In this document: positions 26,419 to 34,182 of the stretch, one piece after another
Position numbering within the stretch: position 1 is the stretch's first letter
How the letters are laid out: each line of letters starts with the position of its first letter
Notes under the pieces: model-generated
The model's database searches: none
What the model was told of the DNA's origin: nothing
The model's input: only the letters and a program-made list of their open reading frames with translations
Program-made: the position numbers and the translations under genes
Assembly (NCBI GenBank): GCA_044224705.1
Contig: JBGAJY010000002.1
Span: 1-64,000 of the forward strand
Direction: 5' to 3'
Origin: M3007 sp044224705
GTDB lineage: Bacteria > Bacteroidota > Bacteroidia > Chitinophagales > Saprospiraceae
Length of the DNA: 64,000 bases

Positions 26419-28359
26419 CTACTTTTTTTTCGGCTTTTTCACGGTCTTTGGCACATCCACCCCTTCAAAAATCTGCACCGCCAGTGGCGCCAGTCGAATA
26501 GAAATCGACTGAGGATGCCCGTGCGAAGGCTTTTTAGCCGCTTTCAAATCGCCATTCACCACACCGCTGCCGCTGAATTTCGGATCGTCGCTGTTGAGCA
26601 CCTCGCGCCAGGTGCCGGCATAGGGCACGCCCAGGGTGTAGTCGGGTAAAACGTTGGCGTTGAAATGACAAACGACGAGCAGCACGGGGTCTTCCGGGCG
26701 GCCTTTGCGGAGAAATGCCACCACGCAGTTTTCAGTATCATCGCCGCCGATCCAGGCAAAGCCTTCGGTGGAAAACGACAACTGCCAGAGCGCCGGACGG
26801 CTGGTGTATAACTCATTGAGGGCCCTGATCCAGTTTTGGCAATTTTTATGGTAGTCGAATTGCAGGAGTTCCCACACGAGGCCACGGTCGTGGCTCCATT
26901 CGGTCGTTTGTCCGAATTCTCCGCCCATGAAGAGCAGATGGGTGCCCGGGTGCATCCACTGGAAGCCGTACAGGGCGCGCAGGTTGGCAAATTTTTGCCA
27001 CTCGTCGCCGGGCATTTTGTACAACATGGAAGCCTTCATGTGCACGACTTCGTCGTGGCTCAGCGGCAACATAAAACGCTCCGACCAGGCGTAGACGAAG
27101 GAAAAAGTGATGTCGTTCTGGTGCCAGCGGCGAAACACCGGCGGGCGTTTGAAATAATTGAGCGAGTCGTGCATCCAGCCCATCATCCATTTTTGGCCGA
27201 AACCGAGTCCGCCTTCGAAAGTGGGTTTGGTGACGCCCGGAAAGGCCGTGCTTTCCTCGGCAATGGTCTCCACTCCCGGAAAATTGTGGTACACCGCGTC
27301 GTTGAAATCGCGGAGGAAAGAGATAGCCTCCAGATTTTCAGGGCCGCCGTAGATGTTCGGGATCCATTCGCCTTCTTTCCGCGAGTAGTCGTGCATCAGC
27401 ATCGAAGCGACGGCATCCACCCGGTATCCGTCGGCGTGGTATTGGTCGAGCCAAAATAAAGCGTTGGAAATCAGGAAGGAGCGCACTTCGTTGCGGCCAT
27501 AGTCGAACACGTAGCTGTTCCAGTCGGGGTGGTACCCGCGGCGCATGTCGGCGTACTCGTAGAGGTGCGTTCCGTCGAAAAGATACAATCCGTGGATGTC
27601 GCCGGGGAAGTGGGAAGGCACCCAGTCGAGCAGCACGCCAATGCCTGCCTGGTGGAAGGCGTCGATCAGGAACATGAGGTCTTCGGGGTCACCGAAGCGG
27701 CTCGTCGGGGCGAAATAACCGACCACTTGATAGCCCCAGCTGGGGAAAAAGGGGTGCTCCATCACCGGCATCAGCTCGGCGTGGGTGAAGCCCATATCCT
27801 TGACGTATTGCACGAGTTCGGTGGCCAGTTCGCGGTAGTTGAGCGAGCGGTTGCCGTCCTCGGCGATCTTTTTCCAGGAGCCCAGGTGCACCTCGTAGAC
27901 CGACCAGGGCTGCGGTTTTCCGGCGCGTTGGCGGCGCGCGGCGAGCCATTTTTCATCCTTCCAGGCGTAGTCGGCTTGCCATTCCATGGAGGCCGTGTGC
28001 GGCGGTTTTTCCCAACGCCGGGCAAAGGGGTCGCCCTTGTCGAGTTTCATGCCGTTGTTGGATACGATGTGGTATTTATACACCGTGCCGTGGCCGAGGT
28101 CGGGGATAAAGCCCTCCCAAATGCCGCTTTGGTCCCAGCGGGGCAGCAGCACATGGCTTTTTTTGTTCCAGCCGTTGAAATCGCCCGTGACGGCCACGCT
28201 TTTGGCATGCGGCGCCCACACGGAAAAACAGACGCCTTTGCGACCGTCGTGTTCGACGATGTGGCTGCCCATTTTTTCGTACAAACGGAAATGCTTGCCG
28301 CTTTGCAGCAGGGAAATATCAAAATCGGTGAGTTTGGAATAAGGGAGGACGTTCGACAT
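26419..28359 (-). CDS. glgB: 1,4-alpha-glucan branching enzyme
   Basis: A 646-residue GH13 enzyme that makes alpha-1,6 branches in glycogen. An N-terminal CBM48 domain is visible (VCFSVWAPHAKSVAVTGDFN). The catalytic barrel shows VYEVHLGSW, the nucleophile aspartate in DGYRVDAVASMLMHDYSR, the acid/base glutamate in IAEESTAFPG, and the third carboxylate in LSHDEVVHMK. A C-terminal all-beta domain follows. It lacks the extra N1 domain of enterobacterial GlgB, hence the shorter length. No other glycogen gene is adjacent; the next genes upstream on the same strand are a LytTR regulator and kinase. Confidence 0.95.
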   Translation of the reverse strand: MSNVLPYSKLTDFDISLLQSGKHFRLYEKMGSHIVEHDGRKGVCFSVWAPHAKSVAVTGDFNGWNKKSHVLLPRWDQSGIWEGFIPDLGHGTVYKYHIVSNNGMKLDKGDPFARRWEKPPHTASMEWQADYAWKDEKWLAARRQRAGKPQPWSVYEVHLGSWKKIAEDGNRSLNYRELATELVQYVKDMGFTHAELMPVMEHPFFPSWGYQVVGYFAPTSRFGDPEDLMFLIDAFHQAGIGVLLDWVPSHFPGDIHGLYLFDGTHLYEYADMRRGYHPDWNSYVFDYGRNEVRSFLISNALFWLDQYHADGYRVDAVASMLMHDYSRKEGEWIPNIYGGPENLEAISFLRDFNDAVYHNFPGVETIAEESTAFPGVTKPTFEGGLGFGQKWMMGWMHDSLNYFKRPPVFRRWHQNDITFSFVYAWSERFMLPLSHDEVVHMKASMLYKMPGDEWQKFANLRALYGFQWMHPGTHLLFMGGEFGQTTEWSHDRGLVWELLQFDYHKNCQNWIRALNELYTSRPALWQLSFSTEGFAWIGGDDTENCVVAFLRKGRPEDPVLLVVCHFNANVLPDYTLGVPYAGTWREVLNSDDPKFSGSGVVNGDLKAAKKPSHGHPQSISIRLAPLAVQIFEGVDVPKTVKKPKKK

Positions 28360-28501
28360 GGGTGCGCAACAGCCGTTGAGGATTGGCCGCAGGCAAGTTT
28401 AGGGAGACTTGACGGGGAATGTGCATTTTTCCTTTAAAAATTCCCTTTGTCCAGAAAACCCAGTGCTTTGGCCCTGGGTTTTCGAAGCCGACGGTGTCGG
28501 T

Positions 28502-29233
28502 TCACTTCCGCTGCACCAGATTCGTTTTGACATACCGGCTGATAAAATCCTCGCGGTAGGTATCGCCCAGCGGGATCTCCTCCAAAAGATCGCCGCGCAA
28601 CTGGATGCTGTCCTGGTCGATGGCCTGGATAAAATTGATGTTGACGATGTGCGACTTGCTCACCCGGGCGAAAATGGACGGCGGCAATTGCTCGTGTATC
28701 GTCTTGATATTCATCGCCGTAATGATCTTTTCACGGCCCGCGTAGAGCAGCACGTAGTCTTTCATGCCTTTGATAAAGGCGATGTCCTTGAAAAAGACCT
28801 TGATGTATTTGCGGTCGGATTTGATGTAAATGTAATCCTGCGCGATTTCGACGGCGGTGGCCTGGCCCGCGAGTTGCAACAGTTCGTGCAATTCTTTGGC
28901 CTTGTTGACGGCTTTAATGAACCGGTCGAGCCGGATGGGTTTGACGAGATAATCCACCGCGTCGAGTTCGTAGCTTTCGAGGGCGTATTGCGGGTAGGCC
29001 GTGGTGAGGATCACGAGCGGACGTTTTTTCAGGCTGCGCAAAAAATCAAGCCCGCTCACGCCCGGCATTTCAATATCGAGGAACATCAGGTCCACCTCGT
29101 TGGCACTCAGGAAGTTGTTGGCTTCCAGCGCCTGGTTGAATTCTCCGACAATTTCGAGAAAATGGACGTCCTGCGCATTGAGGCGGATACCCTCGCGGGC
29201 CAGCGGTTCGTCGTCAATGATGATGCATTTCAT
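28502..29233 (-). CDS. LytTR-family response regulator
   Basis: A 243-residue two-domain regulator. The receiver domain has the acidic pocket IIIDDEP and the phospho-acceptor D53 in LMFLDIEMPGVSG, with the later T (ILTTAYPQYALESYE) and K (YLVKPIRLDRF). The C-terminal LytTR DNA-binding domain spans about 135-238 (YIYIKSDRKYIKV, RVSKSHIVNINFI). It likely pairs with the LytS-type kinase encoded just upstream on the same strand; the ~130-bp gap between them is filled by a TTATAAACC inverted repeat. Targets unknown. Confidence 0.93.
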   Translation of the reverse strand: MKCIIIDDEPLAREGIRLNAQDVHFLEIVGEFNQALEANNFLSANEVDLMFLDIEMPGVSGLDFLRSLKKRPLVILTTAYPQYALESYELDAVDYLVKPIRLDRFIKAVNKAKELHELLQLAGQATAVEIAQDYIYIKSDRKYIKVFFKDIAFIKGMKDYVLLYAGREKIITAMNIKTIHEQLPPSIFARVSKSHIVNINFIQAIDQDSIQLRGDLLEEIPLGDTYREDFISRYVKTNLVQRK

Positions 29234-29243
29234 AGTGGAGGAT

Positions 29244-29358
29244 GGGTTGATAAGGTTGATAAGGTTGATGAGGGTTTATAAAGTTTATAAAAAGGTGGAG
29301 AGCATCCTCTCTCCTTTTATAAACCCTTATAAACTTTATAAACCCTTCTCAACCTTTC
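29244..29358. repeat. TTATAAACC-type imperfect inverted repeat
   Basis: About 50-bp arms of GGTTTATAA/GGTTGATAA units face their complement around a centre that includes GAGAGCATCCTCTC. The centre is the reverse complement of that in the copy at 39949-40066, so the two are homologous. It fills the gap between the kinase stop (29362) and the regulator start (29233). Confidence 0.85.
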
Positions 29359-29361
29359 TAT

Positions 29362-30402
29362 TCAGTTCGGATTCAGGCTCAGGCGCACTTTATACGCCCG
29401 CTCCTGATCGTGGATGTCGAGGTGATAGCGGCCGGCATACAGGAGGTCGAGCCGTCGGCCGATATTGGTCAGACCGATGCCGCCCTGGCCGTTGAGTTGC
29501 ACCGGGGCCTCCGGTTTGCCATTTTCTACTTCGAACACCACTTCGTCGGGTTTGATGTCGAAAAACACGCGGATGTGGTTTTCATTGTCAAGACTGAGGC
29601 CGTGTTTGAGCGCATTTTCCACAAAAGGGATGAACAGGAAAGGCGCAACCTTGATGCCGTTGGGCGAGCCTTGCACCTGAAAATCAACGGAAGACTTGTT
29701 TTTCCGCATTTTATCGATCTGCAGGTAATTGTGCAGGTATTCGATTTCATCACCGAGGTTAACGCTTTCCTGGGCGCAGTCGTACAACTGGTAGCGCAGC
29801 AGGTCGCTCAGGTGCAGGATGCTTTCCGACACTTCGGCGGGGTTTTTACGGCTGCTGACGTAGATGCTGTTCAGGGCATTGAACAAAAAATGCGGGTTGA
29901 TCTGGTTTTTCAAATAAGCCAGTTCGGTTTTGAGGCCGGTGGTTTCCAGTTCTTTCAGTCGGGCCTGGTTGCGCAAAAATCGTTTGATAATATTGAACCC
30001 GACGGCCGTCATCAGTAGGTTGAAGGTGAGCACTGCGCTGTCGACCACCTGTAGAATATTCGGCGTCCAGGAGGCGCCGTCCTTCAGGGCATGGGTCAGC
30101 ATCACGGAGCCGAGTAAGGCATTGGCGAGGACCAGAAAAGCCGTGCTCAGCGCATATTGCCAGTAGCGGCGACGCAGGAAAAACCGGGGGATGAGGAAAT
30201 ACAGGTTGAAATATACGAGCGCCGTGTCGACGACCAGCACGGTGACGTACACGACGAACAGTTTCGGAGGCATGTGGGCGCCTGTAATGCCGCTCAGGGC
30301 CAGCAGGTGCGGCAAATACATCGTGAGCCAGAACAGCACGTGCTGAACCCAGCGGTAACGCTGCATCAGAATGTACTCCAGCAAACGGTTGCTCAATTGC
30401 AT
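29362..30402 (-). CDS. LytS-type sensor histidine kinase
   Basis: A 346-residue kinase of the His_kinase (pfam06580-type) family. About four membrane helices fill residues 20-140 (VLFWLTMYLPHLLAL, VYVTVLVVDTALVYF and others) with no large extracytoplasmic domain. The phospho-acceptor is H171 in NQINPHFLFNALNSIY, followed by a HATPase with the N box FVENALKHGL and G box GGIGLTNIGRRL. I choose the ATG at 30402; an in-frame TTG at 30423 would add seven residues. It should phosphorylate the LytTR regulator downstream. Signal unknown. Confidence 0.9.
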   Translation of the reverse strand: MQLSNRLLEYILMQRYRWVQHVLFWLTMYLPHLLALSGITGAHMPPKLFVVYVTVLVVDTALVYFNLYFLIPRFFLRRRYWQYALSTAFLVLANALLGSVMLTHALKDGASWTPNILQVVDSAVLTFNLLMTAVGFNIIKRFLRNQARLKELETTGLKTELAYLKNQINPHFLFNALNSIYVSSRKNPAEVSESILHLSDLLRYQLYDCAQESVNLGDEIEYLHNYLQIDKMRKNKSSVDFQVQGSPNGIKVAPFLFIPFVENALKHGLSLDNENHIRVFFDIKPDEVVFEVENGKPEAPVQLNGQGGIGLTNIGRRLDLLYAGRYHLDIHDQERAYKVRLSLNPN

Positions 30403-30584
30403 AGGGCAGGAAATTTTCGGCAAAAAAGCGCCGGTTTTGTCTCCTGTAAATGTATCACCGGGAAATCATTTCTTTGCGGTGTTCCGACCAAGGGCCGCAC
30501 CCGCCGGGAAAAAGACCGGGATGGCACGATTTTCGCCGATCGGATGTAGTCGGATTTTTTAATCTCCAATTTGATGCCAGACTG

Positions 30585-31265
30585 ATGAACGTTCCTTCCA
30601 TGTTGCGGTTTTTCCCGCAATTCCCGCTATTGTCCTCCCTGCGCGAAAACGAGCGCGCCCAATTGGAATCCGTTGCCCAATGGCGCTCCGTGCGTAAAAA
30701 CAGCATGATTTACCTGGCTGACGAACCCGCTGACCATCTTTTCTTCCTGGTCAAGGGCGCGGTCAAACTCGGGGTATTCCTGCCCGATTGCCGGCCTATG
30801 GTGCGCAGCATCGAATTGCCCGGCACTATGTTTGGCGAATCGGGGCTCGTGGGAATGTCCCGGCGCAGCGAATACGCCCGTTCACTCAACCAATCAGTGG
30901 ATTTTTTCGCGGTTCGGGTAGCTGATTTTCAGGCGCTCATGCGCGACAATTTTGCCCTCACGACCGCGGTGCTGCATTTCTTCGGCGAGCGATTGCGCCG
31001 CGCCGAACGGCAGCGCGAGGCCATGGTCAACAAGGATGTCTGGGGCCGCATTGTCGATTTTATTAAGGAAAACGCCGCGCTGCGCCATCCGCAGGCCGGA
31101 CTGGAGCGACTCTCCCTACATGGACTTACCCAGGCCGACATTGCCAGCCTTGTCGGGGCCAGCCGCCAGACGGTGACAGCCGTACTGAACGAACTGCGCA
31201 AAATGAACCTGATCCAGTTCAGCCGCAATGATATTTCGATCCGGGATCGGGACAACTTGAATTGA
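30585..31265 (+). CDS. Crp/Fnr family transcriptional regulator
   Basis: A 226-residue regulator. Residues about 20-115 form the cyclic-nucleotide-binding-type beta roll (YLADEPADHLFFLVKGAVKL, ELPGTMFGESGLVG); the canonical RxS phosphate-binding signature is not clear, so the ligand may not be cAMP. The C-terminal winged helix is LTQADIASLVGASRQTVTAV followed by LNELRKMNLIQF. No N-terminal cysteine cluster of Fnr is visible. The ATG at 30585 matches the family start better than the frame's upstream extension. It is divergent from the LytS kinase with a 182-bp gap. Confidence 0.88.
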   Translation: MNVPSMLRFFPQFPLLSSLRENERAQLESVAQWRSVRKNSMIYLADEPADHLFFLVKGAVKLGVFLPDCRPMVRSIELPGTMFGESGLVGMSRRSEYARSLNQSVDFFAVRVADFQALMRDNFALTTAVLHFFGERLRRAERQREAMVNKDVWGRIVDFIKENAALRHPQAGLERLSLHGLTQADIASLVGASRQTVTAVLNELRKMNLIQFSRNDISIRDRDNLN

Positions 31266-31286
31266 GACCCGACCGGTTCGAAGGGA

Positions 31287-32462
31287 TCACCCGTTGATGC
31301 TCAATATTTTCACCTCCACACGTTGGTTTTTCATACGCCCCTCTTCGGTGTAATTCGTTTCGATGGGATATTTTTTCCCATAGCCCTTGAATTGTACCCG
31401 TTCCGAGGCGATGCCTTTGGACACCAGCCATTCGGCCACTGCTTTGGCGCGGTTGGTCGACAGGGTAGTGGCAAAATCGTCGGAGGGCCGGCTGTTGGTG
31501 TGGCCGCCTATTTCGACGGAGACGTCGGGGTTGTTGGCCAGAAAGTTGTACACTTCTTCCAGTGCAGGCAGGCTTCGCTCGGTGATAGCGTACTTGTCGG
31601 CATCGAAGTAGATGTTGTTGAGGCGGATGATGGATCCCTTTTTCAGGTTTTTCCGCTCCATTTTGGTCGTGACGGTCGGCGGCGGGGCCGGTTTTTTGGC
31701 TGGAGGATTAGTGCTCGGCTTGGTGGTCACCGGTTGCTTCACGGGCGCCGGAGTGGTTTGGCGGGGCACTGTTTTCGGCGTCGCCGTGGGCAGGGCCGCC
31801 ACGGCGGGTTTCTGCGCGCAGGGCACCTCGCGGATCGCGGAAGCGTTGTCGATCAGGATGTTACCGTTGTAGGGAAACAGCGTGGGCGTTTTGAAATAGG
31901 CCTCGATAAAGAGGAAAGACAGCCCTTCCGTTTTCGGCGAAAGGCGCATGGTAGTGCTCAGCCAGCGGTTGTTGGTGATGAGGGCGGATTCATAAAGCAG
32001 TTCGCGTTTGTCGCAGTAGCCCTGGCCGCCCCAGATGCGCAATTTGGCCGGGGTGACGTAGTTCACCTGTTCGCCGGTGGTACGGCTGAAACTGAGGTAC
32101 AATTCGGCACGGCACACGTCGAGCGTGAATTCGTAGCATTTGTTGGCTTCGAGCGGCCGGCTGAGGCGCTGACCGATGCCCTCCCAGGTGTCGTTGTCGC
32201 GCACCACAAGGCCCACGTATGTTTCGCCGTGGCTGGGCGCTTTGGATACCTGGAAAGTACCCGGCTGGATATCGGGCGGGGTTTCGTTGGCGTCACCGCA
32301 ATTGTACCAGCCCGTGGGGGCTTCGCAGCATTTAGGGAGGTCTTCAAACGAGGGATTCACGAGTTTGATGACGACGCTTTCCTGCGCCAGCGTGATTCCA
32401 CCGAGAGGCAGACACAGCAAGCCGATGACAGCGCATCTGATTAAGTTTTTCTCAAAAAACAT
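31287..32462 (-). CDS. OmpA-family envelope protein
   Basis: A 391-residue protein. A signal peptide (GLLCLPLGGITLAQ) ends near 27. The N-terminal domain, about 30-215, starts LVNPSFEDLPKCCEAPTGW and resembles carbohydrate-binding-like jelly rolls in Bacteroidota proteins. A Pro/Thr/Lys-rich linker follows (about 225-275). The C-terminal OmpA domain shows IYFDADKYAIT, the peptidoglycan-binding core VSIEIGGHTNS-like VEIGGHTNSRPSD, and LSTNRAKAVAEWLVSKGI. It probably links the outer membrane to peptidoglycan. It converges on the Crp/Fnr gene with a 21-bp gap. Confidence 0.88.
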   Translation of the reverse strand: MFFEKNLIRCAVIGLLCLPLGGITLAQESVVIKLVNPSFEDLPKCCEAPTGWYNCGDANETPPDIQPGTFQVSKAPSHGETYVGLVVRDNDTWEGIGQRLSRPLEANKCYEFTLDVCRAELYLSFSRTTGEQVNYVTPAKLRIWGGQGYCDKRELLYESALITNNRWLSTTMRLSPKTEGLSFLFIEAYFKTPTLFPYNGNILIDNASAIREVPCAQKPAVAALPTATPKTVPRQTTPAPVKQPVTTKPSTNPPAKKPAPPPTVTTKMERKNLKKGSIIRLNNIYFDADKYAITERSLPALEEVYNFLANNPDVSVEIGGHTNSRPSDDFATTLSTNRAKAVAEWLVSKGIASERVQFKGYGKKYPIETNYTEEGRMKNQRVEVKILSING

Positions 32463-32719
32463 ATTAGTGTTCGATGTTTTGAAAAGTCGAGTTGGCTCTA
32501 TGAAAAGGAAAAATCATGCCGAAATTTCCCCGCCGCCCGGCTTTAAGATGGACTTAACCCTTTTGGGGTCAGTCAAATTTCCCCTCTAAACGCTGGTTCC
32601 CCCTTTTTTCATGTCTACTTTTCGATGAATAACGGGTTTGGAGTAATGAGCGATGAGTTATGAGTGATGAGCGATAGTTGTAAACAGTGGCAAACTCATC
32701 GCTCATCACTCATCGCTCA
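32463..32719. other. Gap with ATGAGCGATGAG inverted repeat
   Basis: Intergenic DNA between the OmpA-family start and the glutaryl-CoA dehydrogenase stop. The left half is plain; the right half is the repeat listed at 32642-32724. No exact TAnnTTTG box is seen for the OmpA-family gene. Confidence 0.4.
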
Positions 32720-32724
32720 TCACT
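32642..32724. repeat. ATGAGTGATGAGCG inverted tandem repeat
   Basis: Left arm (about 32642-32676) and right arm (about 32694-32724) consist of units such as ATGAGCG, ATGAGTG and ATGAGTT in opposite orientation around an ~18-bp spacer. The TGA stop of the dehydrogenase gene (32720-32722, minus strand) lies inside the right arm. Confidence 0.85.
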
Positions 32725-33940
32725 TAAACGCATCCAGCCCCGTCACGTCCATGCCCGTGATGAGCAGGTGGATGTCGTGGGTACCTTCGTAGGTCAGTAC
32801 CGTTTCGAGGTTCATCATGTGGCGCATGATAGGGTACTCGTTGGTGATGCCCATGCCACCGTGGATCTGGCGGGCTTCGCGGGCCACTTCGAGGGCCATG
32901 TGGACGTTGTTGCGTTTGGCCATGGAGATTTGGCCGGGTGTGGCTTTACCTGCGTTGGCCAGGGTGCCGAGGCGCCAGGCGAGCAACTGGGCTTTGGTGA
33001 TCTCGGTGATCATTTCGGCCAGTTTTTTCTGCGTCAGCTGGAATCCGCCGATGGGGCGGCCAAACTGCACGCGTTCTTTCGAATAGCGCAGGGCGGAGTC
33101 GTAGCAATCGAGTGCGGCGCCGATGACGCCCCAGGCGATGCCGTAACGGGCTTTGGAGAGGCAGCTGAGCGGGCCTTTCATGCCGACCACGCCGGGCAGC
33201 ACGTTCTTTTTGGGCACGCGCACGTCTTCGAACACCAGTTCGCCGGTGATGGAGGCGCGCAGGCTCCATTTGCCGTGGATTTCGGGGGCGGTGAAGCCTT
33301 TCATGCCTTTTTCCACGATCATACCGATCACTTTGCCGTCTTCGCGTTTGGCCCAGACAACCGCTATGTCGGCCACGGGGGAGTTGGTGATCCACATTTT
33401 GGCGCCGTTGAGGATGTAGGCGTCGCCGTCGTCCCTGACGTTGGTGACCATGCCGCTGGGGTTGGAGCCGTGGTCGGGTTCGGTGAGGCCGAAGCAGCCG
33501 ATGAATTCGCCGCTGGCCAGTTTGGGCAGGTAGTGGCGGCGCTGTTCTTCGGAGCCGAATTTGTAGATCGGGTACATGACCAGCGAGCCCTGGACCGAGG
33601 CCATGGAGCGCACGCCGGAGTCGCCGCGTTCGAGTTCCTGCATGATGACGCCGTAGGCGATCTCGTCCATGCCGCCGCAGCCGTATTCGGCCGGGAGCGA
33701 GGGTCCGAAGGCGCCGATCTCGGCCAGGCCTTTGAACAGCTGGGTGGGGCACTCGGCGCGGTTGGCGTAGTCTTCAATGATGGGACTGACCTCCGATTTT
33801 ACCCATTCGCGCACGGCGTCTCGGGCGAGCAGGTGTTCGGAGGAAAGCAGCTCGTCCACACCGTAGTAATCGTGGTGCTGGTAGCGGTCTTCGCGGGCGG
33901 TGCGAGGGCTATTTGTGGTGGCGGAACCGTTGGTTTGCAT
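32720..33940 (-). CDS. gcdH: Glutaryl-CoA dehydrogenase-like acyl-CoA dehydrogenase
   Basis: A 406-residue FAD-dependent acyl-CoA dehydrogenase. The overall sequence matches the glutaryl-CoA dehydrogenase branch, which oxidises and decarboxylates glutaryl-CoA to crotonyl-CoA in lysine/tryptophan breakdown: MASVQGSLVMYPIYKFGSEE, CFGLTEPDHGSNPSGM, the flavin-binding MWITNSPVADIAVVWAK, and ARQIHGGMGITNEYP. The catalytic base is E385 in LTYEGTHDIH, the usual position for this branch. Start at 33940 (ATG). A TACCTTTG box 39 bp upstream is a likely promoter. Related acyl-CoA dehydrogenases cannot be fully excluded. Confidence 0.88.
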   Translation of the reverse strand: MQTNGSATTNSPRTAREDRYQHHDYYGVDELLSSEHLLARDAVREWVKSEVSPIIEDYANRAECPTQLFKGLAEIGAFGPSLPAEYGCGGMDEIAYGVIMQELERGDSGVRSMASVQGSLVMYPIYKFGSEEQRRHYLPKLASGEFIGCFGLTEPDHGSNPSGMVTNVRDDGDAYILNGAKMWITNSPVADIAVVWAKREDGKVIGMIVEKGMKGFTAPEIHGKWSLRASITGELVFEDVRVPKKNVLPGVVGMKGPLSCLSKARYGIAWGVIGAALDCYDSALRYSKERVQFGRPIGGFQLTQKKLAEMITEITKAQLLAWRLGTLANAGKATPGQISMAKRNNVHMALEVAREARQIHGGMGITNEYPIMRHMMNLETVLTYEGTHDIHLLITGMDVTGLDAFK

Positions 33941-33978
33941 GATTTTTCCCGGAGATTTTAGTTAGGAAAATTTTTCTG

Positions 33979-33986
33979 CAAAGGTA
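33979..33986 (-). promoter_or_regulatory. Candidate -7 box (TACCTTTG) for gcdH
   Basis: On the minus strand TACCTTTG matches TAnnTTTG exactly. It sits 38 bp before the gcdH ATG, giving a predicted leader of about 33-35 nt. No clear -33 box. Confidence 0.45.
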
Positions 33987-34100
33987 TGCAAAGTTTCCAC
34001 CTGCCGACAGCCTGCGGGTAAGAAAGAGGGAGATTGACAGAATTAAATTTTTAAAATCAGGGATGGATTCTGCAATTAGTAGAATGATATTTGGAAAACG

Positions 34101-34168
34101 TGACTAAACACGGAGACACAGAGACACAGAGTTAAAACAAAATCACTCCGTGTCTCCGTGTTTAATCA
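34101..34168. repeat. ACACGGAGACAC inverted repeat
   Basis: 23-bp arms at 34101-34123 and 34146-34168, with two mismatches, around a 22-bp spacer. The arms carry CACGGAGACAC units and belong with the perfect palindrome at 43674-43754. It is 14 bp beyond the stop of the cNMP/methyltransferase gene. Confidence 0.85.
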
Positions 34169-34182
34169 CACCAGGCTCACCC

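Noticed and set aside
32687..33961. 424-residue plus-strand open frame
   Set aside because: Antisense to gcdH, which has complete acyl-CoA dehydrogenase motifs; translation is His/Gly/Phe-rich low-quality sequence.
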